NCBI GenBank assembly: GCA_934091055.1
Contig: CAKOKN010000002.1
Span: 62,001 to 126,000 of the forward strand
Length of the DNA stretch: 64,000 nucleotides
Direction: 5' to 3'
DNA from: an uncultured Bacilli bacterium
GTDB taxonomy: Bacteria > Bacillota_I > Bacilli_A > RF39 > UBA660
Shown here: piece by piece, positions 35,598 through 45,217 of the stretch
Layout: each line of letters begins with the position of its first letter
Numbering within the stretch: the stretch's first letter is position 1
Translations under genes and position numbers: made by a program
The notes under the pieces: model-generated
Databases searched by the model: none
The model's input: the letters and a program-made list of their open reading frames with translations, nothing else
What the model was told of the DNA's origin: nothing

Positions 35598-36824
35598 ATG
35601 GAAAGTGAAAGAAGAATAAGCTGGCTTAGCTTATTTATAAGAATTATTATAATATTTGTATTCGCATTAATAGTAATTTGGCTTGTTTCAAAAATCATAA
35701 GTAAGAATAAGCTAAGTGAAGCCTTTACAAGTAATATAAACAATATGGAAAAAGTATCAGTTGAATACTTTAAAGGAGTAGACTTACCTTTAGAAAAAGG
35801 ACAAAGTATAAAAATAACATTAGGAGAAATGATTGAAAAGAAATTAATCGTCTCTACTAATAGTGATGGAAAAGCTAGTTGTGATACAAAGAATAGCTAT
35901 TCCAAAATAACAAGAAAAAGTAAGAATTATATAGTAGAAACTACATTAAAATGTGGTGATGAAAAAGATACTATTACTAAAAAGTTCTCTTTCAAAGATT
36001 GCAGAAATTGCAGCCAAGACACTATTAAAAAAGATAGTAAAAACACTAAAGATACTAAGAATACTACTAATACTAAAGATGATAAAAAGAATGATAGTAC
36101 TACAAAAGAAAATACTACCAATAATGATAGTACCAAGAATACTACTTCCAATGGTAGCACTTCTCAAGTTAAGTATTACGAATACGCCAAAGAAACAACA
36201 ACATATTCTAACTGGGTAAGAGGAAGTAAAACAGGAGACAATATTGAAAATAAATATGAATATTATGGAGTAGCTAAAAAAACTTACTACACACTAGGAG
36301 TTATAAGAAAAGAAGATTTAACTAAAGACTATATTTCCTATACAATAAAGTTAAATAATGTTCCAAATAATAAATATTATTTCACAACAGTAGAAGAAGC
36401 AAATTATTTTGATAAATCTGAAGAAAAAAGTTATATCAATCAAAGCGATACTTCAATTTATGAAGGAATTAGTTATGGTAAAGTAAGCGCTATTTCAAAT
36501 TATTCATTGTCAACAAATAACTTTACTTATAAACTAATGCCATACTATAGAAGAGGTACATTCTATGTTGATGTAAAAGTATATATTAAAAACACTAATA
36601 ATTTAAATAGCTATTATGATAGTAATACTAAATCAAATATCTATTTTGTACCATTAAAACTTAACATTAAGTTTGCTTCAAATGAAATATCAGAAAACAA
36701 ACCATCAGGAGACTATGAAACAATTTCTTACTATAGATATGTTGAAACAAGTAGAGATGTAATATGGTCTACTGAAGAAGCAGTAGAAGGTTATACTAAG
36801 ACTGGAAATACCAAATTAAGCTAA
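35598..36824 (+). CDS. membrane-anchored extracellular protein with Thr/Asn/Lys/Asp-rich linker
   Basis: 408 aa. One N-terminal helix (residues 14-35) anchors it with the bulk outside. Residues ~40-140 form a first domain with paired cysteines (SCDT, TLKCG, DCRNC). Then comes a ~55-residue low-complexity linker of repeated KDT/TNT/NDST units, then a C-terminal domain (~195-400) rich in Tyr and beta-prone sequence. No motif recognised. Start ATG after GGGAGGG. Confidence 0.7.
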   Translation: MESERRISWLSLFIRIIIIFVFALIVIWLVSKIISKNKLSEAFTSNINNMEKVSVEYFKGVDLPLEKGQSIKITLGEMIEKKLIVSTNSDGKASCDTKNSYSKITRKSKNYIVETTLKCGDEKDTITKKFSFKDCRNCSQDTIKKDSKNTKDTKNTTNTKDDKKNDSTTKENTTNNDSTKNTTSNGSTSQVKYYEYAKETTTYSNWVRGSKTGDNIENKYEYYGVAKKTYYTLGVIRKEDLTKDYISYTIKLNNVPNNKYYFTTVEEANYFDKSEEKSYINQSDTSIYEGISYGKVSAISNYSLSTNNFTYKLMPYYRRGTFYVDVKVYIKNTNNLNSYYDSNTKSNIYFVPLKLNIKFASNEISENKPSGDYETISYYRYVETSRDVIWSTEEAVEGYTKTGNTKLS

Positions 36825-36826
36825 AT

Positions 36827-36860
36827 AAATAAGCAGTTCACTAAGAATTGCTTATTTTTT
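36827..36860. terminator. bidirectional terminator between surface protein gene and clpP
   Basis: AAATAAGCA / TGCTTATTT hairpin with T runs on the plus side; its right end overlaps the clpP stop region, so it serves both convergent genes. Confidence 0.8.
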
Positions 36861-37430
36861 TTCTAATACCTTATCAACCAGTCCATATTCCAGAGCCTCT
36901 TTACTATCCATAAAGTTATCCCTTTCAGTATCATTATCAATAACATCTATACTCTTACCAGTGGCATCTGATAATATAGAGTTCAACTTATGTTTAAGTT
37001 TTAAAATTCTCTCAGCAGCTATCTTAATCTCTGTTGCCTGGCCTTGTACTCCTCCAAGAGGCTGATGTATCATAACTTCAGCATTAGGTAAAATAAACCT
37101 CTTTCCCCTCTTTCCAACTGCTAAAATAAATGCTGCCATTGATGCTGCAATACCAACACATATTGTGGATACATCACTTTTAATTAAATTCATCGTGTCA
37201 TATATAGCCATCCCAGCAGTAATAGAACCACCTGGAGAATTAATATATAAACTTATATCACTATTATCTAAACTATCCAAATATAATAGTTGTGCTACAA
37301 TAACATTCGCCGTACTATCAGTAATTTCACCATTCAATATTATTATTCTATCCTTAAGTAATCTAGAATAAATATCGTATGCCCTTTCTCCAATATCATT
37401 TTTTTCAATAACCGTAGGAATTAAATTCAT
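36852..37430 (-). CDS. clpP: ATP-dependent Clp protease proteolytic subunit
   Basis: 192 aa serine peptidase that forms the ClpP barrel. Catalytic Ser in GIAASMAAFILAVG (~98), His in EVMIHQPLGG (~122) and Asp in DNDTERDNFM (~172). Start set at MNLIPTVIEKNDIGERAYD, the canonical beginning, after GGTGAT; a longer upstream reading adds aromatic residues foreign to the family. Convergent with the preceding gene. Confidence 0.96.
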   Translation of the reverse strand: MNLIPTVIEKNDIGERAYDIYSRLLKDRIIILNGEITDSTANVIVAQLLYLDSLDNSDISLYINSPGGSITAGMAIYDTMNLIKSDVSTICVGIAASMAAFILAVGKRGKRFILPNAEVMIHQPLGGVQGQATEIKIAAERILKLKHKLNSILSDATGKSIDVIDNDTERDNFMDSKEALEYGLVDKVLEKK

Positions 37431-37540
37431 TTTTATCACCCATAAATAGTATAATATATAGTAACACCATTTATACCAAAAAAAGTATGACAAAAAAGAA
37501 CATTTTATGGTATAATAAAATTATACAGTAGGAGGATTAT

Positions 37541-39193
37541 ATGGAAACTATAATAATTACCTTAGATAATGGAAAAAAGAAAGAATATGTAAAAGGCATA
37601 AAACTAAAGGAAGTAGCAGAAACATTAAAAAAAGATTATCCCTTTGGAGTTATATGTGGAAACTATAATAATAGAATTATTAATGGTGAAGATACTTTAA
37701 CTAAAAGTGGAAGATTATCACTATATGATATAAATACTTGTCAAGGAAATAAAATATATGAAAAAGGATTAATATACCTATTCGAATTGGCAGCTATTGA
37801 AGTACTTGGAAAAGGAACAAGTATTACAGTAAAACATTCCATAGATAGAGGTATATTTTGTAAAATAAATAAAGAAGTAAAAGAAGAAGATATATTAAAG
37901 ATCAAGAAGTTAATGAAAGAAAAAGTATCACAAAAAATACCTTTTGTAAAAATAGAAACATCAAAAGAAGATGCAATTGCATACTTCAAAAGTATTAAAA
38001 GAGAAGATAAAGCTAGAACACTATTCTATAATTCATCAAGTTATATCAAACTATATAAATTAGAAGATATGTATAATTATATAATAGGAGATTTACCTGA
38101 AGATACAGGAATATTAAAATACTTCGATTTATCATTAATTAAAGATCGTGGAGTAGTAGTAAGATTTCCATCAGTATATGATCAAGGAAAGGTAAAAAAA
38201 TATACTCACCACAATAATTACTTTAATTCATTAGAAGAATATTCTAATTGGGGAAGTAATTTAAACATAACCAATATAGGAGAACTAAATGAATTTATAA
38301 TAAATAATAATGTTGGAGATATAATACAATTATCTGAAATAATGCAAGACTATAAATTACTTAACATAGCAGAACAAATAGTATTAAATAAAGAAGACTA
38401 TAAAATAGTGCTATTATCAGGACCATCAAGTTCAGGAAAGACAACAACATCAATGAAACTATCCCTATACCTAAAGAGCTTAGGACTAAACCCTACCCAT
38501 TTATCAATAGATGATTACTTTCACGAACGAGAAGAGACACCAATTGGCGTTGATGGAAAACCAGACTTCGAATCATTAGCAGCAGTTGATACCAAACTAT
38601 TCGATAATCAAGTTAGTAAACTTCTAAAAGGAGTAAAAGTAAAAGTACCAACATTCAATTTTATTGAAGGAAGAAAAGAGTATAAAAGAGTAGTAGAATT
38701 AAAAGAAAATGACATTCTAATTATTGAAGGATTACACGCTCTAAATGAAGATATCTTAACAAATATTCCAAAGAAAAAGAAATTTAAAGTATATATAAGC
38801 CCATTAACATACTTAGGAATAGATAATGACAATAGAATAAGTATGACTGATATAAGATTATTAAGAAGAATGATAAGAGATAATCGAACTAGAGGTTATA
38901 ACCCATCTAAAACTCTAAATAGTTGGAGATCAGTAAGAGATGGTGAAGAAAAATATGTCTTTCCATATCAAGATAATGCTGATGTAATCTTTAATTCTAG
39001 TCTAGCTTATGAACTAGCAGTCTTAAAAACATTTGCAGAACCTTTATTATTCACTATTAAAGAAGATGATCCAGAGTATTTGACTGCTAAAAGATTAATA
39101 GAACTTCTAAAATTTGTTTTACCAATACCAAGTGAAACAGTACCTCAAATATCAATTCTAAGAGAATTTATCGGAGGAAGTTATTTTGAATAG
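37541..39193 (+). CDS. nucleoside (uridine-type) kinase with threonyl-tRNA-synthetase-like N-terminus
   Basis: 550 aa. The N-terminal TGS-like segment (~1-65) and the ThrRS second-additional-domain-like part (~66-200) precede a uridine-kinase domain with P-loop LLSGPSSSGKTTTSMKLS (~293) and LSIDDYFHERE (~323), and VLIIEGLHALNEDI-type segment. This architecture is a known Firmicutes family annotated as nucleoside kinase; the substrate has not been settled by sequence. Confidence 0.85.
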   Translation: METIIITLDNGKKKEYVKGIKLKEVAETLKKDYPFGVICGNYNNRIINGEDTLTKSGRLSLYDINTCQGNKIYEKGLIYLFELAAIEVLGKGTSITVKHSIDRGIFCKINKEVKEEDILKIKKLMKEKVSQKIPFVKIETSKEDAIAYFKSIKREDKARTLFYNSSSYIKLYKLEDMYNYIIGDLPEDTGILKYFDLSLIKDRGVVVRFPSVYDQGKVKKYTHHNNYFNSLEEYSNWGSNLNITNIGELNEFIINNNVGDIIQLSEIMQDYKLLNIAEQIVLNKEDYKIVLLSGPSSSGKTTTSMKLSLYLKSLGLNPTHLSIDDYFHEREETPIGVDGKPDFESLAAVDTKLFDNQVSKLLKGVKVKVPTFNFIEGRKEYKRVVELKENDILIIEGLHALNEDILTNIPKKKKFKVYISPLTYLGIDNDNRISMTDIRLLRRMIRDNRTRGYNPSKTLNSWRSVRDGEEKYVFPYQDNADVIFNSSLAYELAVLKTFAEPLLFTIKEDDPEYLTAKRLIELLKFVLPIPSETVPQISILREFIGGSYFE

Positions 39194-39222
39194 ATAAAAG
39201 CATATATATTAATAGGTGTAAT

Positions 39223-39879
39223 ATGAATAAATATAAACTATTAATAATTATATGCTTTTTAATTATTACTTTTTGTTTACCTAAAGTAACTGCTACCGTA
39301 AATAATCTTAGTCTTCTAGGAAAAACTATAGTGTTAGATGCTGGACACGGAGGGGTTGATGACGGAGCCAAAAATAATTATATCGTAGAAAAAGACTTAA
39401 ATTTAGTATTAGTAAAGAAGTTAGAGAAAGAATTAACTTCAAAAGGAGCTACTATATATTTAACAAGAAAAGATGAAAAAGATTTATCAACAACTACTGT
39501 TAATAGAAAAAGACAAGATTTGTATAATCGTGCCAAGTTTATAAATAATTTATCTCCAGATACATATATATCTATTCATTTAAATTCAGCGCCATCACCT
39601 GTATGGAGGGGCCTTCAAGTATTTTACACTAGTCAAAATAAAGAGAATAAGCTTATTGCTGATGTAATAACTAATTATTTAAAACAGAATATAGCTAATG
39701 TTAGAGAAATAAAGAAAGATGATACTTATTATATGTATAAGCATATAAAGTATCCAGGAGTACTAATTGAAGCAGGTTTTATATCAAATCCCGATGATAA
39801 TTATTTACTTAGACAAGAAGAATATCAAAATAAATTAGTTAGATTAATTAGTGAAGCAATAGAGATATATTATAAATAA
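39223..39879 (+). CDS. cwlD: N-acetylmuramoyl-L-alanine amidase, CwlD type
   Basis: 218 aa Amidase_3 enzyme with signal peptide (LLIIICFLIITFCLPKVTA). Zinc ligands: His in VLDAGHGGVDDGA, Glu in IVEKDLNL, His in YISIHLNSAP, catalytic Glu in GVLIEAGFISNPDD. Size and order fit CwlD, which in Bacillus with PdaA makes muramic-lactam in spore cortex. With SpoIIR it hints at sporulation; a vegetative amidase role remains possible. Confidence 0.85.
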   Translation: MNKYKLLIIICFLIITFCLPKVTATVNNLSLLGKTIVLDAGHGGVDDGAKNNYIVEKDLNLVLVKKLEKELTSKGATIYLTRKDEKDLSTTTVNRKRQDLYNRAKFINNLSPDTYISIHLNSAPSPVWRGLQVFYTSQNKENKLIADVITNYLKQNIANVREIKKDDTYYMYKHIKYPGVLIEAGFISNPDDNYLLRQEEYQNKLVRLISEAIEIYYK

Positions 39880-39888
39880 TATTATTTT

Positions 39889-39968
39889 CAGTTCGCACTA
39901 AAGTTACTCACTGCTATAGAAAGCCTATGGTCTTTCTATAGAAAATTAGAGCCTAAGGTCTCTAATTT
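39889..39968 (+). repeat. dispersed two-hairpin element, copy C
   Basis: Leader CAGTTCGCACTAAAGTTACT and CACTG, then hairpin 1 CTATAGAAAG / CTTTCTATAG around CCTATGGT (39914-39941) and hairpin 2 AAATTAGAG / CTCTAATTT around CCTAAGGT (39943-39968). It begins nine bases after the cwlD stop. The gap to the next gene (162 bp) otherwise holds a weak promoter. Confidence 0.88.
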
Positions 39969-40041
39969 ATGTTTTTGTTATAAAATACAAAAAAACTTTA
40001 AAAATAATAAAAAATAGTGTATACTTATAATAGGTGGTACT

Positions 40042-40398
40042 ATGAAAAAAATATATTTAAAATATGATGAATATACTCCTCCAGTTGAATGTGATTATGG
40101 TTTTATTACAGAAATGATATACTTAGGTTTTTTATATCCAATAAAAAAAAGAAACTATAAAATGTTCTATATCATATTAATGACAGAAGTTGCAGTATCA
40201 ACCTTAATAATGTGTTTTATACCATTTAAAATAGGAATTATAGTATGCATATTAATGCTACTATTAATAAATATTCTATTTGCAGCTAACTATAATATGA
40301 TAGTAATTGAAGAACTATTAAAGAGAGGCTATGTACCATTAGACTATAATTCTTCTAATCAACTAATAAAAAAAGGAATATACTTCAAGTTACAATAA
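40042..40398 (+). CDS. small two-helix membrane protein (DUF2628-like)
   Basis: 118 aa. A hydrophilic start, then FITEMIYLGFLYPIKKRNY, two transmembrane helices (residues ~50-67 and 72-90), NMIVIEELLKRGYVPLDYNS and a hydrophilic end. The Gly-Tyr-Val-Pro tail after the helices recalls DUF2628 proteins; unproven. Its coding end forms one arm of the following AAAAGGAATATA / TATATTCCTTTT terminator (to 40415). Confidence 0.65.
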   Translation: MKKIYLKYDEYTPPVECDYGFITEMIYLGFLYPIKKRNYKMFYIILMTEVAVSTLIMCFIPFKIGIIVCILMLLLINILFAANYNMIVIEELLKRGYVPLDYNSSNQLIKKGIYFKLQ

Positions 40399-40530
40399 CT
40401 TATGTATATTCCTTTTATTAATCTAATATACTTTAATACTATTATAATTAATTATTATTTTTTTAAAATATATACCAATTTTTAGAAAATTATGATATAC
40501 TTTATTAAAGAATAATGGGGTGCATAATAG

Positions 40531-41457
40531 ATGGAAAAAATATTCAAAACTATAAATGAACAAATAGATATATTAAAAGATAAAGGATTGATTATTGAAG
40601 ATGAGGACTATGCTAAAGAAACACTTCTAAGAGAAAACTATTTCTTTATTATGGGTTATAGACATTTATTTATGAAATCCAGTAAAGAAAATAAATTTAT
40701 CGCAGGTACTACATTTGATGAATTATATGCTTTATTTACATTTGATAGATCATTTAGAAATATAATATTTAAAAATGTTCTAGTAATAGAAAATCAACTT
40801 AAATCAGTAATTTCTTATCAATTATCTAAAAAATATGGTTATCGTGAAAAAGACTATCTAAATCCAAAGAACTTTACAAGTGATCACGATAAGGTAAGAA
40901 GAGTAAGAGATTTAGTAGATAAAATGAAAAGACAAATTAGAATTAATGCTAATAGCCATAATGCTACAATGCACTATATGAATAATTATGGTTATATTCC
41001 CCTTTGGGTATTAGTCAAAGTCTTATCATTTGGTATTGTTTGTGAATTATATACCATACTAAAGAAAGAAGATCAAATAGAAGTCGCAGAAACTTTTAAT
41101 ACTGTACCATCAGTACTCGAAGATATTCTAATAATACTTTCTAACTATCGTAACCTATGTGCTCACGAAGACATAGTATTTGAACATAAAACAGAACGAG
41201 TAATACCAGATACTAAATATCATCAAATAATGAAAATACCAAAGATGGATGGAGAATATATATATGGCAAGAATGACATATTTGCCTTAATCATAATATT
41301 TAAAATACTATTAAGTAAAAAAGATTTTAGATTAATGATGAAAGAAATAGAGTATGAATTAGAATTATTAGATGGAAAAATAGATACTATATCTATAAAT
41401 AAAGTTTTAGATAGAATGGGCTTTCCTCAAAACTATATGGACATAATAGGATGGTGA
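40531..41457 (+). CDS. Abi_2/AbiD-AbiF-like abortive-infection protein
   Basis: 308 aa. N-terminal LLRENYFFIMGYRHLF and FTFDRSFRNIIF, and C-terminal ILSNYRNLCAHEDIVF are the Abi_2 family blocks; RNLCAH fits the RxxxxH motif of HEPN-type RNases. Abi_2 proteins abort phage replication in lactococci. It stands alone: no antitoxin or restriction gene is adjacent. Stop is TGA, 4 bp before htrA, so it may share transcripts with htrA. Confidence 0.82.
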   Translation: MEKIFKTINEQIDILKDKGLIIEDEDYAKETLLRENYFFIMGYRHLFMKSSKENKFIAGTTFDELYALFTFDRSFRNIIFKNVLVIENQLKSVISYQLSKKYGYREKDYLNPKNFTSDHDKVRRVRDLVDKMKRQIRINANSHNATMHYMNNYGYIPLWVLVKVLSFGIVCELYTILKKEDQIEVAETFNTVPSVLEDILIILSNYRNLCAHEDIVFEHKTERVIPDTKYHQIMKIPKMDGEYIYGKNDIFALIIIFKILLSKKDFRLMMKEIEYELELLDGKIDTISINKVLDRMGFPQNYMDIIGW

Positions 41458-41461
41458 AATA

Positions 41462-42577
41462 ATGAAAAAAAAGAATAATAAAATAATACTACCTATATTA
41501 GTTTTCTTTGCTTTTATAGGAGGAGCAATATGGTCTTATCTAGTATTAAATCAATTAAATAAAGGTGGAAGTATAACTACTTCTTCAGGAGGAAATTATA
41601 CAATAAATGAAAATAGTATATCAAAATCAGTAGATAAAGTATATGATGCTACAGTAGTAGTACAAAGTTATAAAGATGGCAGTCCAGTATCTACAGGTAC
41701 AGGATTTGTATATAAAAAAGAAGGATCAACAGCATATATAATGACTAATAATCACGTTATATCACAAGGAAACTCTGCTAAAGTAGTATTTAGTGACGGC
41801 TCTTCTGCAGATACTAAAATATTAGGTGGAGAAACATATTCTGATATAGCAGTATTAACAGTTTCAGCAGCTAGCATTAAACAAGTTGCTACAATTGGAA
41901 ATACTGAAAATATAAGATTAGGAGATACAACATTTGCAGTAGGTGCTCCTCTTGGCGATACTTATAGTGGAACAGTAACTAAAGGAATATTGTCAGGTAA
42001 AGATAGATTAGTAGCAGTCTCATTCTCTGGTAATACATCCGATTATTATATGAAAGTATTACAAACAGATGCTGCCTTAAATCCAGGAAATAGTGGAGGA
42101 CCATTATGTAATGTAAATGGTGAAGTAATAGGTGTAACATCACTAAAACTAACTGAAGAAAAAGCCTCTACTACTACAAGTTATAGTGTTGAAGGAATGG
42201 GCTTTGCTATCCCAATCGAAGATGCTCTATATTATGCTGGTATAATAGAAAAAGGAGAAACAGTAAAAAGACCATATATAGGAATAAGTATGTTAGATAT
42301 AACAGATAGTTACTATTTGTGGCAATCCGGAATAACATTACCAAAAGGAGTAACTAAAGGTGTTGCAGTACTAGAAGTAGTATCATCATCTCCAGCAGAA
42401 AAAGCAGGATTACAAAAGGGTGATATTATAACAAAAATTGAAAAAGAAGAAATATCTTCAGTTGCCGAACTACGTTACGAATTATATAAACATAATCCAG
42501 GAGACAAAGTAGTCATAACATATAACCGTAATGGTAAAGAACTAACATCAGAAGTAACACTTGAAGAAGTAAATTAA
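41462..42577 (+). CDS. htrA: HtrA/DegP-type membrane serine protease
   Basis: 371 aa with one N-terminal anchor helix, a trypsin-like domain (His in MTNNHVIS ~98, Asp in TYSDIAVL ~129, Ser in NPGNSGGPL ~212) and a C-terminal PDZ domain (GVAVLEVVSSSPAEKAGLQKGDIITKI). Extracytoplasmic quality control of misfolded proteins. Confidence 0.94.
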   Translation: MKKKNNKIILPILVFFAFIGGAIWSYLVLNQLNKGGSITTSSGGNYTINENSISKSVDKVYDATVVVQSYKDGSPVSTGTGFVYKKEGSTAYIMTNNHVISQGNSAKVVFSDGSSADTKILGGETYSDIAVLTVSAASIKQVATIGNTENIRLGDTTFAVGAPLGDTYSGTVTKGILSGKDRLVAVSFSGNTSDYYMKVLQTDAALNPGNSGGPLCNVNGEVIGVTSLKLTEEKASTTTSYSVEGMGFAIPIEDALYYAGIIEKGETVKRPYIGISMLDITDSYYLWQSGITLPKGVTKGVAVLEVVSSSPAEKAGLQKGDIITKIEKEEISSVAELRYELYKHNPGDKVVITYNRNGKELTSEVTLEEVN

Positions 42578-42602
42578 TCTAGATTAATTCTAGATTTTTT
42601 TA
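42576..42602 (+). terminator. htrA terminator
   Basis: AATCTAG / CTAGATT hairpin followed by seven T, starting at the stop codon. Confidence 0.82.
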
Positions 42603-42701
42603 TATAAGAATTAAAATATCAAAAAATAATAATATAAAACTATTGTATTTTATCTATAATATTTGTTATAATAAAATAGATGAAAAAAGAAAGGTGAGAA
42701 A

Positions 42702-43151
42702 ATGGAAGATTACAAAATAACAACACATAGCGATAACGAAACAATAGCAGTCGCACAAAATATAGAATCAGAAAAATTTCCAAATATGGTTATTTGTTTA
42801 AATGGAGAATTAGGAAGTGGCAAAACTGTTTTTACAAAAGGCTTTGCACACGCAATGGGAATTGAAGAAGTAACTTCACCAACTTTTACAATAATAAAAG
42901 AGTATAATGGAGAATTACCTCTATATCATATGGATGTATATAGATTAGAAGATGCAAATGAAGATATTGGTATTGAAGAATACTTTGAAAAAGGAGGAGT
43001 AACCATTATTGAATGGTCTGATATAATAAAAGATATTCTTCCTAAAGAAAGATTAGATATTAAAATTAAAATAGTAGATGAAAATACTAGAGTATTAGTG
43101 TTAACTCCTTATGGTGATAAGTACGTAAGCATATGTGAGGATATAATATGA
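42702..43151 (+). CDS. tsaE: tRNA threonylcarbamoyladenosine biosynthesis ATPase TsaE
   Basis: 149 aa. P-loop GELGSGKTVFTKGFA (~35), Walker B-like HMDVYRLEDA (~76) and IIEWSDII. Activates the TsaB-TsaD complex for t6A37 synthesis. Overlaps tsaB by 4 nt. Confidence 0.95.
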   Translation: MEDYKITTHSDNETIAVAQNIESEKFPNMVICLNGELGSGKTVFTKGFAHAMGIEEVTSPTFTIIKEYNGELPLYHMDVYRLEDANEDIGIEEYFEKGGVTIIEWSDIIKDILPKERLDIKIKIVDENTRVLVLTPYGDKYVSICEDII

Positions 43152-43729
43152 TAAGTTTATTTATAGATACATCGCTTTCTGATGTATCTATTGCATTACT
43201 AAAAGATGGTAAATTATTATCTTGTATACATAACAATATACCAGGAGAACATTCAGTATATGTAAGTAAATATATAGAAGACATATTAGAAAATAATAAC
43301 AAATCATCAGATGATGTAAATGAAATAATAGTAGTAAATGGTCCAGGTTCATTTACAGGTATTAGAATAGGAGTAACAATAGCTAAAATATTTGCTTATC
43401 TAAAGAAAATAAGAATAGTAACTATTACATCACTACAAGCAAGAGCTATAGGCAATAATAGTAAATATATACTATCATTAATAGATGCCAAACACGATAA
43501 CTACTATGTAGGTCTATATGATAGCAAATATAATAAGATTACTGAAGAATTTGCTTCGATAGATAAAGTAGAAGAATTAAAAGAAAAATATAACCCATTA
43601 GTAGTAACACCAAATAATAATTATAATATAGAAGAAATAGTAGAATATACTAAATCATTCGAAGGACAAAATCCACATACTGTGGATCCAATATATCTAA
43701 AATTACCAGAAGCTATGGAGAAAAAATGA
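43148..43729 (+). CDS. tsaB: t6A biosynthesis protein TsaB
   Basis: 193 aa, ASKHA-fold non-catalytic partner of TsaD: IDTSLSDVSIALLKDG, VVNGPGSFTGIRIGVTIAK, SLIDAKHDNYY. Stop TGA overlaps the rimI start (ATGA), so coupled translation. Confidence 0.94.
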   Translation: MISLFIDTSLSDVSIALLKDGKLLSCIHNNIPGEHSVYVSKYIEDILENNNKSSDDVNEIIVVNGPGSFTGIRIGVTIAKIFAYLKKIRIVTITSLQARAIGNNSKYILSLIDAKHDNYYVGLYDSKYNKITEEFASIDKVEELKEKYNPLVVTPNNNYNIEEIVEYTKSFEGQNPHTVDPIYLKLPEAMEKK

Positions 43730-44079
43730 TAAAAGAAAGTAATAAAGAATTAGTAAATCCCTTTAGTAAATCTATAGAATATGTTATAGAAGATAAAACA
43801 GTAGCCACTTTAGATTATTCTTTAATATATGATAGAATAGAAATAGATAATATAATCGTACTAGAAGAATTCAGAGGTAGAGGAATAGGAAGTAAATTAA
43901 TGAGTTATCTCATACAAGTAGCAGAAGATAACAAAGTAGTAAATATAACACTAGAAGTAAGAATAAGTAATATAATTGCTATAAATCTCTATAAAAAATT
44001 TGGTTTTAAAGAAGTGGCTTTAAGAAAATACTATTATGGAGATGAGGATGCAATATTAATGGAAAAACAGGTGATATAA
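43726..44079 (+). CDS. rimI: ribosomal-protein-alanine N-acetyltransferase-like GNAT (RimI)
   Basis: 117 aa GNAT: VLEEFRGRGIGSKLMSYLIQVAED (acetyl-CoA loop RGRGIG) and LEVRISNIIAINLYKKFGFKEVALRKYYY. Location between tsaB and tsaD is typical of RimI. It is shorter than E. coli RimI at the N-terminus. Confidence 0.9.
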   Translation: MIKESNKELVNPFSKSIEYVIEDKTVATLDYSLIYDRIEIDNIIVLEEFRGRGIGSKLMSYLIQVAEDNKVVNITLEVRISNIIAINLYKKFGFKEVALRKYYYGDEDAILMEKQVI

Positions 44080-45087
44080 ATGAAAGATACTTATATATTA
44101 GGAATAGAATCTAGTTGTGATGAAACAAGTATTAGTATTATTAAAAATGGTTGTACGGAAATAGCTACAGTTGTATTAAGTCAAATAGATATTCATAAAA
44201 ACTATGGAGGAGTAGTACCTGAAATAGCAAGTAGAAAACATATTGAAAATATAACAATAGTATTAGAAGAGTTATTAAATAAATCACATATGACTATTGA
44301 TGACATAGACGCTATTGGCGTAACTTATGGACCAGGTTTAATAGGAAGCCTTCTTATAGGAGTCCAAGCCGCTAAAACAATAGCCTTAGTTGCTCATAAA
44401 CCTCTAATACCAGTTCATCATATAGCGGGTCATATCTATGCTAATAATCTAGAAAAAAGATTGACATTCCCTTTAATAGCTTTAGTAGTAAGTGGCGGTC
44501 ATACCGAATTAATATATATGAAAGAAGACTATTCATTTGAAAAGATAGGAGGTACCCTAGATGATGCTGTCGGAGAGTGTTATGATAAAGTAGCTAAAGT
44601 ATTAGGAATACCATATCCTGGAGGTCCAGTAGTAGATAAGCTAGCCTTTGAAGGGCAAGATACTTATGAACTTCCATACCCATTAGATGATAAAAGCTAT
44701 AACTTTAGCTTTAGTGGTATTAAATCTGCAGTTATCAATCTAGTTCACAATGAAAAACAAAGAGGACAAGAAATAAGAACAAAAGATGTATGTACTACTT
44801 TCCAAAATAGAGTTGTCACAGTACTAACTAAAAAAACAATGCGTGCTCTAAAAGAATATAATATTAAAAACTTAATAGTAGCAGGAGGAGTATCTGCTAA
44901 TAAAGGGCTTCGTGAGAGTCTAAAAAAAGAATGCGATAAAGAAGATATTAAACTTTCATATCCAAGAATAGAATATTGTACTGATAATGCTGCAATGATA
45001 GGTGCTGCAGCTTACTATGCATATAAAAAAGGAATTCTAGCAGATCAAACATTAACCGCAGTAGCTTCAGATGAATTATGTAAATAA
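44080..45087 (+). CDS. tsaD: tRNA N6-adenosine threonylcarbamoyltransferase TsaD
   Basis: 335 aa. Metal-binding His pair in HHIAGHIYANN (~112), GIESSCDETSISI at the start, VVSGGHTEL (~137), GVSANKGLR (~273). Transfers the threonylcarbamoyl group to A37 of ANN-decoding tRNAs. Last gene of the tsaE-tsaB-rimI-tsaD operon. Confidence 0.96.
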   Translation: MKDTYILGIESSCDETSISIIKNGCTEIATVVLSQIDIHKNYGGVVPEIASRKHIENITIVLEELLNKSHMTIDDIDAIGVTYGPGLIGSLLIGVQAAKTIALVAHKPLIPVHHIAGHIYANNLEKRLTFPLIALVVSGGHTELIYMKEDYSFEKIGGTLDDAVGECYDKVAKVLGIPYPGGPVVDKLAFEGQDTYELPYPLDDKSYNFSFSGIKSAVINLVHNEKQRGQEIRTKDVCTTFQNRVVTVLTKKTMRALKEYNIKNLIVAGGVSANKGLRESLKKECDKEDIKLSYPRIEYCTDNAAMIGAAAYYAYKKGILADQTLTAVASDELCK

Positions 45088-45093
45088 ATAAAT

Positions 45094-45126
45094 AAAACTC
45101 ATATCAAAAAAGATATGAGTTTTATC
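45094..45126 (+). terminator. tsa operon terminator
   Basis: AAAACTCATATC / GATATGAGTTTT hairpin with loop AAAAAA and a T-rich tail. Confidence 0.85.
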
Positions 45127-45217
45127 ATTTTTATCTAAATATAAAATATTTATAAATTTACTTGCATTTATAATAAAAGTAAGTTATAATGATATTATCA
45201 TAGGATAGGAGGATAAT

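Noticed and set aside
40531..42577. UGA read as tryptophan
   Set aside because: The Abi_2 gene ends Trp(TGG)-TGA directly before htrA, tsaB ends at TGA overlapping rimI, and the SGNH gene ends at TGA. Trp is TGG throughout.
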